Of a stretch of DNA of 64,000 bases, positions 50,721 through 58,684 are shown piece by piece. The notes under the pieces were generated by a model, which ran no database searches, was not told the DNA's origin, and was given only the letters and a program-made list of their open reading frames with translations. The position numbers and the translations under genes are program-made. Source of the stretch: Erythrobacter sp. (GTDB lineage: Bacteria > Pseudomonadota > Alphaproteobacteria > Sphingomonadales > Sphingomonadaceae); the NCBI RefSeq assembly GCF_035194505.1, contig NZ_CP136573.1:1847001-1911000 (forward strand). Reading direction: 5' to 3'. The first letter of the stretch is position 1. Each line of letters begins with the position of its first letter.

Positions 50721-50844
50721 CGTCATTGCGAGCCGCCGCAGGCGGCGCGGCAATCCATGAACTGACTTTACGAGTCGGCGAAACGGCAGTCCATGGATTG
50801 GTAGGCCTCCGGCCAGCTGCACTTCCGCTAGGCTCGCAATGACG
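50721..50844. repeat. 124-bp palindromic repeat, CGTCATTGCGAGCC type
   Basis: Outer arms CGTCATTGCGAGCC (50721-50734) and GGCTCGCAATGACG (50831-50844) are exact complements. Inner parts include GCGGCAATCCATGA and CAGTCCATGGATTG, also largely complementary. It separates the acyl-CoA dehydrogenase gene from the dienoyl-CoA-reductase-like gene. Confidence 0.9.
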
Positions 50845-50863
50845 CGCAAAGAGGACGCAAGAA

Positions 50864-51778
50864 ATGGACGTATCCAAGCTGATGTTCCGCGACGGCCTGA
50901 TGGCGGGCGAGCGGATCCTTGTCACCGGTGGCGGCACTGGCCTCGGGCGCGAGATGGCCGAGGCCTTCCTCAAGCTCGGCGCGACAGTCTACATCTGCGG
51001 CCGGCGGCAGAACAAGCTGGATGAAACCGCCGCCGAACTGACGGCGCTGCATTCAGAGGCTTCGGGCGGCAAGATTGTCGGGATGGCCTGCGACATCCGC
51101 GACGCGGACGCGATCCACGCCATGGTGGATGCGATCTGGGCCGATGGCGGGGCGCTGACCGGCGTGGTCAACAATGCCGCGGGCAACTTCATCAGCCGCA
51201 CCGAAGACCTTTCGGTGAACGGCTTCAACGCCATCGCCGACATCGTGATGCGCGGCACCTTCTACGTCACGCTCGACATCGGCAAGCGCCTGATCGCCGA
51301 GAAGAAGCGCGCGAGCTTCCTTTCGATCCTCACCACCTGGGTGTGGTCGGGCAGCGCCTTCGTGGTGCCGAGCGCCATGAGCAAGACCGCAATCAACGCC
51401 ATGACCCAGAGCCTGGCGACCGAATGGGGCCGCTACGGCCTGCGCTTCAACGCCATCGCCCCGGGCCTCTTCCCGACCAAGGGCATGAGCGCGCGCCTCT
51501 CACCCGGCGGGCAGGGCGGCAATTCGAAGAACGACCTCAACCCGATGGGCCGCGCGGGCGAGATGCACGAACTCGCCAACCTCGCGGTGTTCCTGATGGG
51601 GCCGGGCGCGGAATATGTGAACGGCCAGACCATCGCGATCGACGGCGCGGGCTTCCAGGCCAATGGCGGCACCTTCTACCCGCTGCTCCACGCGCTGGGC
51701 GATGCCGAGTGGGATCAGATGCGCGCGATGATCAAGGGCACCAACAGCAAGGACAAGGCGGAGCGGACCACGGGCTAA
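50864..51778 (+). CDS. 2,4-dienoyl-CoA-reductase-like SDR
   Basis: The 304-residue protein has the cofactor loop TGGGTGLGREMAEAFLKLG, CGRRQNKLDE (NADP-type), NNAAGNFISRTEDLS and SGSAFVVPSAMSKTAINAMT. As in mitochondrial 2,4-dienoyl-CoA reductase, the classical Tyr is Ser while Lys is kept, and FNAIAPGLFPTKGM follows. It probably reduces dienoyl-CoA with NADPH in beta-oxidation. It is the last gene of the plus-strand run starting at 41726. Confidence 0.88.
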   Translation: MDVSKLMFRDGLMAGERILVTGGGTGLGREMAEAFLKLGATVYICGRRQNKLDETAAELTALHSEASGGKIVGMACDIRDADAIHAMVDAIWADGGALTGVVNNAAGNFISRTEDLSVNGFNAIADIVMRGTFYVTLDIGKRLIAEKKRASFLSILTTWVWSGSAFVVPSAMSKTAINAMTQSLATEWGRYGLRFNAIAPGLFPTKGMSARLSPGGQGGNSKNDLNPMGRAGEMHELANLAVFLMGPGAEYVNGQTIAIDGAGFQANGGTFYPLLHALGDAEWDQMRAMIKGTNSKDKAERTTG

Positions 51779-51781
51779 GGT

Positions 51782-51798
51782 CCGCTATCAGCGGTTTC
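51782..51798 (+). terminator. Possible weak terminator after the dienoyl-CoA-reductase-like gene
   Basis: CCGCT (51782-51786) and AGCGG (51790-51794) form a 5-bp stem with a 3-nt loop, then TTT. It is short; termination is uncertain. Confidence 0.35.
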
Positions 51799-51865
51799 GG
51801 GCCAGAACCTGCCATTCGGCTAGCGACCCCATTGCGGAAGTGCAGCTTCTTTGTAAGATAGCGGG

Positions 51866-52285
51866 GTGGTCCGCTTATCTTCTGCGTTGCTTCCATTGCT
51901 CGCGGCTGCGTCGCTGAGCAGTTGCACGATTGAGAGCTTCGAGGTCGGAGCTTGCCAACTCGGCGACACCATTGGCTTTAAGATAGTTCCAATCGACGGT
52001 TGGCTTCGCGACTATCAACCTCGTCCCGACGAACTCTATGTCAGGGTTGCTGACAGCCGATCCTACGAAGAGGCGGTGGTGTGGGCGACGGGCCTTACGT
52101 ATGACGACTTCGACAAGAGGACACCTCGAAAAATCATCGCTTATGGCCAGCAGATTTCGGGGTGGGAGGTGCCGCAGCCTCCTAAGCCGTTATCGGAGGG
52201 CGTTCGTTATTCTCTCAGAATCTCAGATGGCGGACATCGTGGGTGGGCTGAATTCGAGGCTGGGAAGCCATTACCTGCCTGTTGA
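51866..52285 (+). CDS. Small putative lipoprotein of unknown function
   Basis: The 139-residue protein begins with a signal peptide and a lipobox-like ending (LLAAASLSSC, Cys at about residue 20), so it may be a lipoprotein. The rest (GWLRDYQPRPDELYVRVADSRSYEEAVVWATG) matches nothing I recognise. The start is GTG at 51866. Third codon positions are clearly less GC-rich than in the neighbours (for example many TCT, GAT, CTT, TAT codons), suggesting recent arrival or weak expression. It converges on the SnoaL gene at 52366. Confidence 0.6.
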   Translation: MVRLSSALLPLLAAASLSSCTIESFEVGACQLGDTIGFKIVPIDGWLRDYQPRPDELYVRVADSRSYEEAVVWATGLTYDDFDKRTPRKIIAYGQQISGWEVPQPPKPLSEGVRYSLRISDGGHRGWAEFEAGKPLPAC

Positions 52286-52365
52286 TTGAGCGGCAGCTTT
52301 CCACCCAATTTCTGTCATTCACCGGCCCGCCAGAGTTGCCCGAAAGCGGCCCCTCACGTTCGGGC

Positions 52366-52752
52366 TCACGCCCGCGCCGCGATCTCCGCTGCGTCGAAAT
52401 AGTGGATGCGCAAGGTCCGCAAGAGCCCGTCCTCGAACGTGGCGGCTTCGCAGATCGTCTGGGTGAAGGGCTCGCTGCCGTCCTTGGGATGCATCGTCAG
52501 CCGGATCACCATCACCGCGTGGGTATCGCCCCCGGTGCAATCGAGGATTTCGAGCTTGGTGTCGGCCCAGGTGCCGTACATCGCCGCCGCGCAGCGTTGC
52601 AGCGCGTCCTTGCCCCGCCACTCGCCCGCAAAGGGGAGCGAATTCGCCTCGTAGAGCACGAAGTCGGGGTGGATCAGCGCCTCAACCGCCGCCCAGTCGC
52701 GCGTGCCGGCGGTGGCATAAACCCGCGCCAGCATTTCCCTAGGTGCGCTCAT
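52366..52752 (-). CDS. SnoaL-like NTF2-fold protein (6)
   Basis: The 128-residue protein (APREMLARVYATAGTRDWAAVEALIHPDFVL ... GLLRTLRIHYFDAAEIAARA) has the SnoaL pattern. Its ATG overlaps the stop of the lipoyl-domain gene by 4 nt, so it is the last gene of the SDR, E1 alpha, E1 beta, lipoyl, SnoaL operon. The C-terminus IHYFDAAEI resembles the core strand of the fold. Confidence 0.82.
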   Translation of the reverse strand: MSAPREMLARVYATAGTRDWAAVEALIHPDFVLYEANSLPFAGEWRGKDALQRCAAAMYGTWADTKLEILDCTGGDTHAVMVIRLTMHPKDGSEPFTQTICEAATFEDGLLRTLRIHYFDAAEIAARA

Positions 52753-52982
52753 TCCTCAATGGTGCCAATGAGATCGCCGACCTTGTAGACCGCGCCTTCC
52801 TCGCCGGTGGGATGGATGATCCCGCTGGCCTGGGCCTCGATCTCGGTGGTGCTCTTGTCGGTCTCGACAGTGTAGATGATGTCGCCCTTCTCCACGCGCT
52901 CGCCATCGCCGAACATCCATTCGACGAGGGTCATTTCAACAGCGCTCATGCCGAGCTTGGGGATGCGGATTTCGGATGCCAT
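52749..52982 (-). CDS. Free-standing lipoyl-domain protein
   Basis: The 77-residue protein is one complete biotinyl/lipoyl domain (ASEIRIPKLGMSAVEMTLVEW ... DIIYTVETDKSTTEIEAQ) with Lys43 in ETDKST as the lipoylation site. It lacks the E3-binding and catalytic domains of an E2, so it resembles a lipoyl carrier. The start ATG shares one base with the E1 beta stop. It should accept acyl groups from the E1 enzyme next door, but the transferase is not in this window. Confidence 0.87.
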   Translation of the reverse strand: MASEIRIPKLGMSAVEMTLVEWMFGDGERVEKGDIIYTVETDKSTTEIEAQASGIIHPTGEEGAVYKVGDLIGTIEE

Positions 52983-53968
52983 TAGAGCTTGCCCATGCTT
53001 GCTTTGATCTGCTCGATGATCTGGCCCTTGTTCGGGATCCACGCCTGTTCGAGGTGCGAAGCGAAGGGCACGGCGGAGAAGGTACCGCCCACGCGCCGGA
53101 CGGGGCCTTTCAGCACGTCCCAGCACTTTTCCTGGATGTTGGCGGCGATTTCCGCGCCGGTGCCGAAGGGGCGCACGGCTTCGTGCAGGGTCAGCGCGCG
53201 GCCGGTCTTGCGGACCGATGCCAGCACCGTCGCCTCGTCGTAGGGAGCGATGGTGCGCAGATCGACGACCTCGACGCTGATGCCTTCCTTGGCGAGGGTC
53301 TCGGCCACGTCCAGCGCATCGAGCACGGTGCGGCCATAGGTGATGATCGAGATGTCAGTGCCTTCGCGGGCGATGGCCGCCTTGCCGAGCGGGACGCGGT
53401 AGCCCGGGCCCGGATCCTCGGCCTTGAGGCCGTAGCACAGGATGTTCTCGATGAAGATCACCGGGTCGTTCGCGTCGATCGAGGCGCGCATCAGCCCGCG
53501 CGCATCAGCCGGGTTCGACGGGGTGACGACATGGATGCCCGCGACGTGGGCGAACCACGCTTCGAGCATGTCCGAGTGCTGGCCGCCAAAGCCGACGCCA
53601 ACGCCGGTGGTGGTGCGGATCACCATCGGGCACGGGGTCTGCCCGCCCGACATGAAGCGCAGCTTGGCCGCGTGGTTGACGATCTGGTCCATGCACACGC
53701 CGACGAAGTTCATCAGCATGATCTCGGCAATCGGGCGCTGGCCAGCGAGCGCGGCGCCCACCGCCGCGCCGATGATCGCGGTTTCCGAGATCGGCGTCGC
53801 GCGGATGCGGTGTTCGCCATACTTCTCGGTCAGGCCGGAAGTGACCTTGAACACCCCGCCGCCCTGCTTGGCGGAAACGTCTTCGCCAAGGCAGAACACG
53901 CCCGGATCTTCGGCCATCGCCTCGTCGATTGCGAGGTTCAGCGCCTGGGTCATGGTGATCTGGGCCAT
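52982..53968 (-). CDS. 2-oxoacid/acetoin dehydrogenase E1 component, beta subunit
   Basis: The 328-residue protein has ITMTQALNLAIDEAMAEDPGVFCLGEDVSAKQGG, IRATPISETAIIGAAVGAAL, GVGVGFGGQHSD and NPADARGLMRASIDANDPVIFIEN, all typical of ThDP-dependent E1 beta (PdhB/AcoB type). The start ATG at 53968 shares one base with the E1 alpha stop. It forms an alpha2-beta2 enzyme with the product at 53968-54936. Confidence 0.93.
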   Translation of the reverse strand: MAQITMTQALNLAIDEAMAEDPGVFCLGEDVSAKQGGGVFKVTSGLTEKYGEHRIRATPISETAIIGAAVGAALAGQRPIAEIMLMNFVGVCMDQIVNHAAKLRFMSGGQTPCPMVIRTTTGVGVGFGGQHSDMLEAWFAHVAGIHVVTPSNPADARGLMRASIDANDPVIFIENILCYGLKAEDPGPGYRVPLGKAAIAREGTDISIITYGRTVLDALDVAETLAKEGISVEVVDLRTIAPYDEATVLASVRKTGRALTLHEAVRPFGTGAEIAANIQEKCWDVLKGPVRRVGGTFSAVPFASHLEQAWIPNKGQIIEQIKASMGKL

Positions 53969-54936
53969 CAGGCGGTCTCCTCCAGCACGTCCTTGTAGAT
54001 TTCGTCGGTATCCGGCAGCGGCGCGGCGAGCGCGTGTTCGACCGCAGCGTTGATCTGCGCGTCGATGTCGGCAACGATCGCGTCGAGCTCCTCCTCGGTG
54101 AATTGGTAGTCGAGCATCACCTGCCTGAGCTTGGGCAGCGGATCCTCGGCCTTCATTTCGGCGATGTGCTCGGGCGGCATGTAGCTGAAGTCCGAACCGA
54201 AGAAGTGGCCCATCATGCGGTAGCACATGGCTTCCACCAGCGTCGGCCCCTCACCAGCACGGGCGCGGGCGACGGCTTCCTGCATCGCGGGATAGATCTG
54301 GTGGACGTCATTGCCGTCAACCGTCACGCCCGGCATCCCGTAACCCGCCGCGCGGCTGGCGATGTTGGGGCTGTCGGTATGATCGGCATAGGCGGTGTGC
54401 TCGCCATAGCGGTTGTTCTGGCACAGGAAGATGACCGGCAGCTTGTAGAGCTGGGCCATGTTCATCGCTTCGTGGAAGCCGCCGATATTGGCCGCCCCGT
54501 CACCGAAGCTCACGAGGGTGACGCGCCCGTCGCCATTGTTCTGGCTCGCCATGGCAAGGCCGTTGGCAATCGGCAGGCCGGAGCCGACCACGCCGGTGGT
54601 GACCATGATCCCGGTCTCCGGGTCGGTGATGTGCATGGTGCCGCCCTTGCCCTTGCAGGTGCCGGTCGCCTTGCCGAGGCATTCGCCCCACCACTTCTCC
54701 ATCGGGATGCCCTTGGCGGTCTGCTCGCCCTGCCCGCGATAGGTGCAGACGACGTAATCGTCCTTCTCCAGCGCCGCCATGGCCGCCGCCGAGACCAGCT
54801 CCTGCCCGCGCACGCAGTAATACATCACCGCGACCTTGCCGCCCATGAGCAGTTCGCGGAACTTCTCGTCGGTGCGGTTCACCTTCATCGTGCGGGTGTA
54901 GATGTCGAGCAGCTTGTCGCGGTCGATTTGCGCCAT
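53968..54936 (-). CDS. 2-oxoacid/acetoin dehydrogenase E1 component, alpha subunit
   Basis: The 322-residue protein has the ThDP motif GDGAANIGGFHEAMNMAQLYKLPVIFLCQNN, SNIASRAAGYGMPGVTVDGND-like sequence and GTMHITDPETGIMVTTGVVGSGLP, typical of AcoA/PdhA. The chosen ATG at 54936 follows AAAAGG; a TTG three codons earlier is less likely. It lies 29 bp after the SDR gene stop and is coupled to E1 beta. Confidence 0.93.
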   Translation of the reverse strand: MAQIDRDKLLDIYTRTMKVNRTDEKFRELLMGGKVAVMYYCVRGQELVSAAAMAALEKDDYVVCTYRGQGEQTAKGIPMEKWWGECLGKATGTCKGKGGTMHITDPETGIMVTTGVVGSGLPIANGLAMASQNNGDGRVTLVSFGDGAANIGGFHEAMNMAQLYKLPVIFLCQNNRYGEHTAYADHTDSPNIASRAAGYGMPGVTVDGNDVHQIYPAMQEAVARARAGEGPTLVEAMCYRMMGHFFGSDFSYMPPEHIAEMKAEDPLPKLRQVMLDYQFTEEELDAIVADIDAQINAAVEHALAAPLPDTDEIYKDVLEETA

Positions 54937-54965
54937 GTGTTTCAACCTTTTGGAGAAGGGAGGAC

Positions 54966-55730
54966 TTAGAACTGCACCCGCTGGGTGAACCCGCCATCGA
55001 CGACAACGTTCGTGCCGGTCATGTAGGGCACCGCGGGGCTGGCGACGAAGACGATCGCCTTGGCCACTTCCACCGGCTCGCCAAAGCGGCCCATCGGCAT
55101 CTTGGCGAGGGTCGCATCATAGAGCGGCTTCATGTGCTCCTCGATGATCTCCCAGTTGCCGCCCTTGTAGTAGATTGCGCCGGGCGACACGGTGTTCACG
55201 CGGATGCCCTTGGCGGCATAGGCCTGGCTGAGCTGCGAGGCATAGGTGATCAGCGCGGCCTTGATCGCGTTGAAGGGGTTGGGCGCGATGAAGGTTTCCA
55301 GCGCCGCGGTGGACGAGAGCATCACGATCGAGCCGGTGCCCGAAGCTTCGAGGTAGGGCGTGAGCGTCTCGACCGCGAAGGCCGCGCCCTTCAGATCCAT
55401 GTCGAGGCAGGCCTGCCAGTCGCCCGCACCGCCGGTGCCCGATGCGCTCGCGGTGTGGACGAAGATGTCGCAGCCGCCCAGTTCCTTGACGGCTTTCTCC
55501 AGCCACGCCTGATAGGCCTCGGTGCCGCTCGCCATGTCGAAGACTTCGGCGAACACCTTGCCCGGCCCGGCAGCGTCGATTTCGGCGACGGCAGCGGCGA
55601 TCTTGTCTTCCTTGCGGCTGAAGAAGGCGACGTCAGCGCCCTCGGCCGCGAACAGCTTGAGCGATTGCAGGCCAAGGCCATGGGCCCCGCCGTTCATGAT
55701 GACCTTCTTGCCCTTCAATCCCAGATCCAT
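54966..55730 (-). CDS. SDR-fold protein with Phe in place of catalytic Tyr
   Basis: The 254-residue protein has cofactor loop NGGAHGLGLQSLKLF and VDGGFTQRVQF at the end. The active-site stretch has a Ser in LSSTAALETF and then FNAIK, so Tyr of YxxxK is Phe. Classical dehydrogenase chemistry would then be impaired; binding or another reaction is possible. It starts at the ATG at 55730 with GAGAGGCGC upstream, and is the first gene of the E1/lipoyl operon. A CGTCAATTTTGACG dyad lies 65 bp upstream. Confidence 0.83.
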   Translation of the reverse strand: MDLGLKGKKVIMNGGAHGLGLQSLKLFAAEGADVAFFSRKEDKIAAAVAEIDAAGPGKVFAEVFDMASGTEAYQAWLEKAVKELGGCDIFVHTASASGTGGAGDWQACLDMDLKGAAFAVETLTPYLEASGTGSIVMLSSTAALETFIAPNPFNAIKAALITYASQLSQAYAAKGIRVNTVSPGAIYYKGGNWEIIEEHMKPLYDATLAKMPMGRFGEPVEVAKAIVFVASPAVPYMTGTNVVVDGGFTQRVQF

Positions 55731-55795
55731 AGCGCCTCTCCCCGGCTTGTTCGTGCAGACCCGAGGGGATAGCCGAGTGGGGGAGCGGGGCGTAT

Positions 55796-55809
55796 CGTCA
55801 ATTTTGACG
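55796..55809 (-). promoter_or_regulatory. CGTCAATTTTGACG dyad, island element site F
   Basis: CGTCAATTTTGACG has 6-bp symmetric arms around TT. Read on the minus strand it gives GTCAAAATTGACG, close to site E (GCCAAAATGACGG). It lies 65 bp before the SDR gene start at 55730. Confidence 0.4.
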
Positions 55810-55915
55810 GGGTTGGCGTTTGGTTGCGGCATCGGCAGCCCTGAAATGCCGCGGGCGGCACGCGGTAGCCGAAGCCACCCCGCACCGCCCGCGCGATTGG
55901 TTCAGGTCGGAAGCC

Positions 55916-58684
55916 TCAGAAAATGAAGCTGACCCGGCCGTAGAAGAAGCGTCCGTTGAAGCCGAAAGGCGAGAAGGACGAGAACGGCAGGAAGTAGTTG
56001 TTGACCGAAAGGTTGGCCGGATTGCCGGTCACCGGATCGATCGTCCGCCCGACCGGGTTTACCGAGGGATACTGATCGAACAGGTTGTTGGCCCCGAAGG
56101 CAAGCTCCAGCTGGTTGGCAAAGCCTTCCTGCGGGCGGATGCGGAATTCGAGATCGGTGATCCAGCGCGGCGCGAGCAACACGTCGTTGATCGGCGTCGC
56201 ACCGGCCGAGAACACCTCGCCGAAGCGGTTGGTGCGCAGGGTCGTGCTCAGCCAGTTCCACTCCCAGTCGGCGCCCAGATTGATGCGGTCACGCGGCTGG
56301 CCACGCTCGATCCGCAGCGATTCGAGACGGCCGAACAGATCGATCCCCGGCACCTGGGCAAGGTTGCCCGGGTTGGTGCGGCGGCCGGTGATATCGATGT
56401 CGTTCCAGTTGTAGCCGGCCATCAGCGACAGCGAGCCGAAATCGCCAAGCCCGGTGCGGTAGGTCGCAATCGCATCGAAGCCCTTGGTGCGGGTATCGAT
56501 GCCGTTGAAGAAGAACCGCGCGGCCGAGATGTTGGTGAAGCCCGCGGCATTCAGGATCTGCGCGATCCCCAGGCCCGGATTGCTGCCGTTCGGCACGCCC
56601 GCCGCATCGCGGGAGGCCGAGAGGTTATCGGTCAGCACGATGCGGTCATCGATGTCGATCTGGTAGTAATCGAAGGTGATATTGAGGCCCGCCACCCGAT
56701 TGAACACGGCACCCGCCGACCACGACACGGACTTTTCGGCCTTGAGCGGGGTCGCGCCCAGGGCAATCGCCACCGGGTTATTCACCGGCAAGGTCACCGC
56801 ATCGACCAGCACGCCGCCGATATTGTTGGTGGCCGCAGCGGCGAAGAACTGCTGCTGGAGCGAGGGCGCACGGAAACCGGTCGACACCGCGCCGCGCAGG
56901 GCAAGCCCGTCGACCAGCTCGAGCCGGCTGGCGATCTTGCCGTTGATGGTCGAACCGAAGTCCGAATAGTCCTCGAAGCGGCCGGCCGCCTGGATGTTCC
57001 AGCCCGAGGTGATGTCGGCATCGAGTTCGGCATAGAGCGAGACGTTCTCGCGCGAGTTCGGCAAGGTGACATCGACCCCGCCGATGGAGGGCTGGAAGCC
57101 CGGGAACACCTGGCTGCCGGGGGCGGCAAAGGCCGTGGCGCCCGCCCCGGTGATGAAGGAGTTGTTGGTGCCCACCCGCACCGGCCCGGCACGATAGCTG
57201 TCGGGCTCGCCTTCGGTGAGCTGATATTCCTCGCGCCGCCACTCGGTCCCGAGCGAAAGCGTGAGGCGGTCAATGCCGCTGATTTCGATTTCGCGGCTGA
57301 TATCGAGGTTGGCCATCAGCTGGCTGTAGGCGATCGCACCGGCGTCGAATTCGGTCTTGCTCGCAGCGCCGAGCGACGCATTGAGCGTGTCGGTGATGAA
57401 GAACTCCGTCTCGTTGTCACCATAGGACATCGAAAGGTCCCACTTCCAGCCGCCGAAGTCGCCCTCGAGCCCGCCGACGATGGAGAAATCCTGCGTGTCG
57501 GTGTTGATCAGCGGCAGGAAGCCGTCGGGATAGATCGCCAGCACGTTGCGGTTGTCGGCCGCGCGGCGATAGAAGCCGGCGGATTCCGCCTCGCGGGTGC
57601 CGAAGCTGCCGAAGGCGTAGAACGAGACCTGATCGTCGAGCGGCATGCCCATGTTGACGACGATGTTGAGGTCCTCGGTCTTGGGATCGCCATAGCGGTG
57701 GTAGCGGCGATCGAGCGTCAGTTCGCGCGGATCAAGCGCGCCGCTCTGCGAATAGTTGCGGCGCGGATCGTAGCCGCCACGATTGGTGTCGTTGCGGTCG
57801 CGATATTCGGCCGTGATGTTGATGAAGCCTTCGGGCCCGAGCGGCAGGCCGATGTTGCCCGAAACGGTCAGCACCTCGCCATCGGTCACCTTGAGATCGC
57901 GGCCGGTGTTGTTGAGCTGGAGCACGCCATCGGGGGTGAGGGTCGGCACCGCTCCGGCAGTCCCGTTGACCCCGGTCACTTCCTTGACGCCGGCAATGCG
58001 GGTGTTGAACCCGCCGTAATTGACGAAAAGGCGGCCCCCGCTGCGGGCGTTGTTGAGCTGGAAGTTGATGACACCGGCGATGGCGTCCGAACCGTACTGG
58101 GCCGCCGCGCCGTCACGCAGCACTTCGATCCGGCCGACCGAGGATGCGGGAATCTGGTTGATATCGACTGCCGTGCTGCCACGCCCGACCGAGCCGTTGA
58201 GGTTGAGCAGCGCCGCACCGTGACGCCGCTTGCCATTGATCAGGACCAGCGTCTGGTCCGGGCCGAGGCCGCGCAAGGTTGCCGGGCGGATCGCGTCGGT
58301 GCCATCGGTGATCGAGGGCTGCGGGAAGTTCAGCGAGGGCACGAGGTCACGCAGCAGGCGCGCCGTTTCGGTGAGGCCCGACTGGCGCAGCTGCTCGGCC
58401 GAGATCACGTCGATCGGAACCGGGCTTTCGGCCACGGTGCGGTTGGCAGCGCGGGTGCCGGTGACGATCAGCACATTGTCGCTGTCTTCGGCCGCTTCGG
58501 CGGCGGCCTGCTGCAGCATCGCGAGCGGCGCGATGCTGGTCACGGCGACGTTGGCGGCGTCGGCATCGCCCTCGCCAGCAGCTTCAGCGGCCTGTGCCGG
58601 TGCCGCGGCCAGCGACGCAGCCATAAGCACGGCAGCGGTGGCAACGGGCGAGCCGGAGTGGAGGACGTGATAGATCTTTCGCAT
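55916..58684 (-). CDS. TonB-dependent outer-membrane receptor (2)
   Basis: The 922-residue protein has a signal peptide ending near AAPAQA, a plug domain (VIVTGTRAANRTVAESPVPIDVIS, LRGLGPDQTLVLINGKRRHG, VLRDGAAAQYGSDAIAGVI) and a 22-strand barrel closing with GRVSFIF. The start is the ATG at 58684 with GGGGAAAGC upstream; longer frames run into unrelated sequence. It could import a substrate of the island or another large molecule. Upstream, GGTAACAAAGTTACC (58913-58927) is a perfect palindrome about 230 bp from the start. Confidence 0.92.
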   Translation of the reverse strand: MRKIYHVLHSGSPVATAAVLMAASLAAAPAQAAEAAGEGDADAANVAVTSIAPLAMLQQAAAEAAEDSDNVLIVTGTRAANRTVAESPVPIDVISAEQLRQSGLTETARLLRDLVPSLNFPQPSITDGTDAIRPATLRGLGPDQTLVLINGKRRHGAALLNLNGSVGRGSTAVDINQIPASSVGRIEVLRDGAAAQYGSDAIAGVINFQLNNARSGGRLFVNYGGFNTRIAGVKEVTGVNGTAGAVPTLTPDGVLQLNNTGRDLKVTDGEVLTVSGNIGLPLGPEGFINITAEYRDRNDTNRGGYDPRRNYSQSGALDPRELTLDRRYHRYGDPKTEDLNIVVNMGMPLDDQVSFYAFGSFGTREAESAGFYRRAADNRNVLAIYPDGFLPLINTDTQDFSIVGGLEGDFGGWKWDLSMSYGDNETEFFITDTLNASLGAASKTEFDAGAIAYSQLMANLDISREIEISGIDRLTLSLGTEWRREEYQLTEGEPDSYRAGPVRVGTNNSFITGAGATAFAAPGSQVFPGFQPSIGGVDVTLPNSRENVSLYAELDADITSGWNIQAAGRFEDYSDFGSTINGKIASRLELVDGLALRGAVSTGFRAPSLQQQFFAAAATNNIGGVLVDAVTLPVNNPVAIALGATPLKAEKSVSWSAGAVFNRVAGLNITFDYYQIDIDDRIVLTDNLSASRDAAGVPNGSNPGLGIAQILNAAGFTNISAARFFFNGIDTRTKGFDAIATYRTGLGDFGSLSLMAGYNWNDIDITGRRTNPGNLAQVPGIDLFGRLESLRIERGQPRDRINLGADWEWNWLSTTLRTNRFGEVFSAGATPINDVLLAPRWITDLEFRIRPQEGFANQLELAFGANNLFDQYPSVNPVGRTIDPVTGNPANLSVNNYFLPFSSFSPFGFNGRFFYGRVSFIF

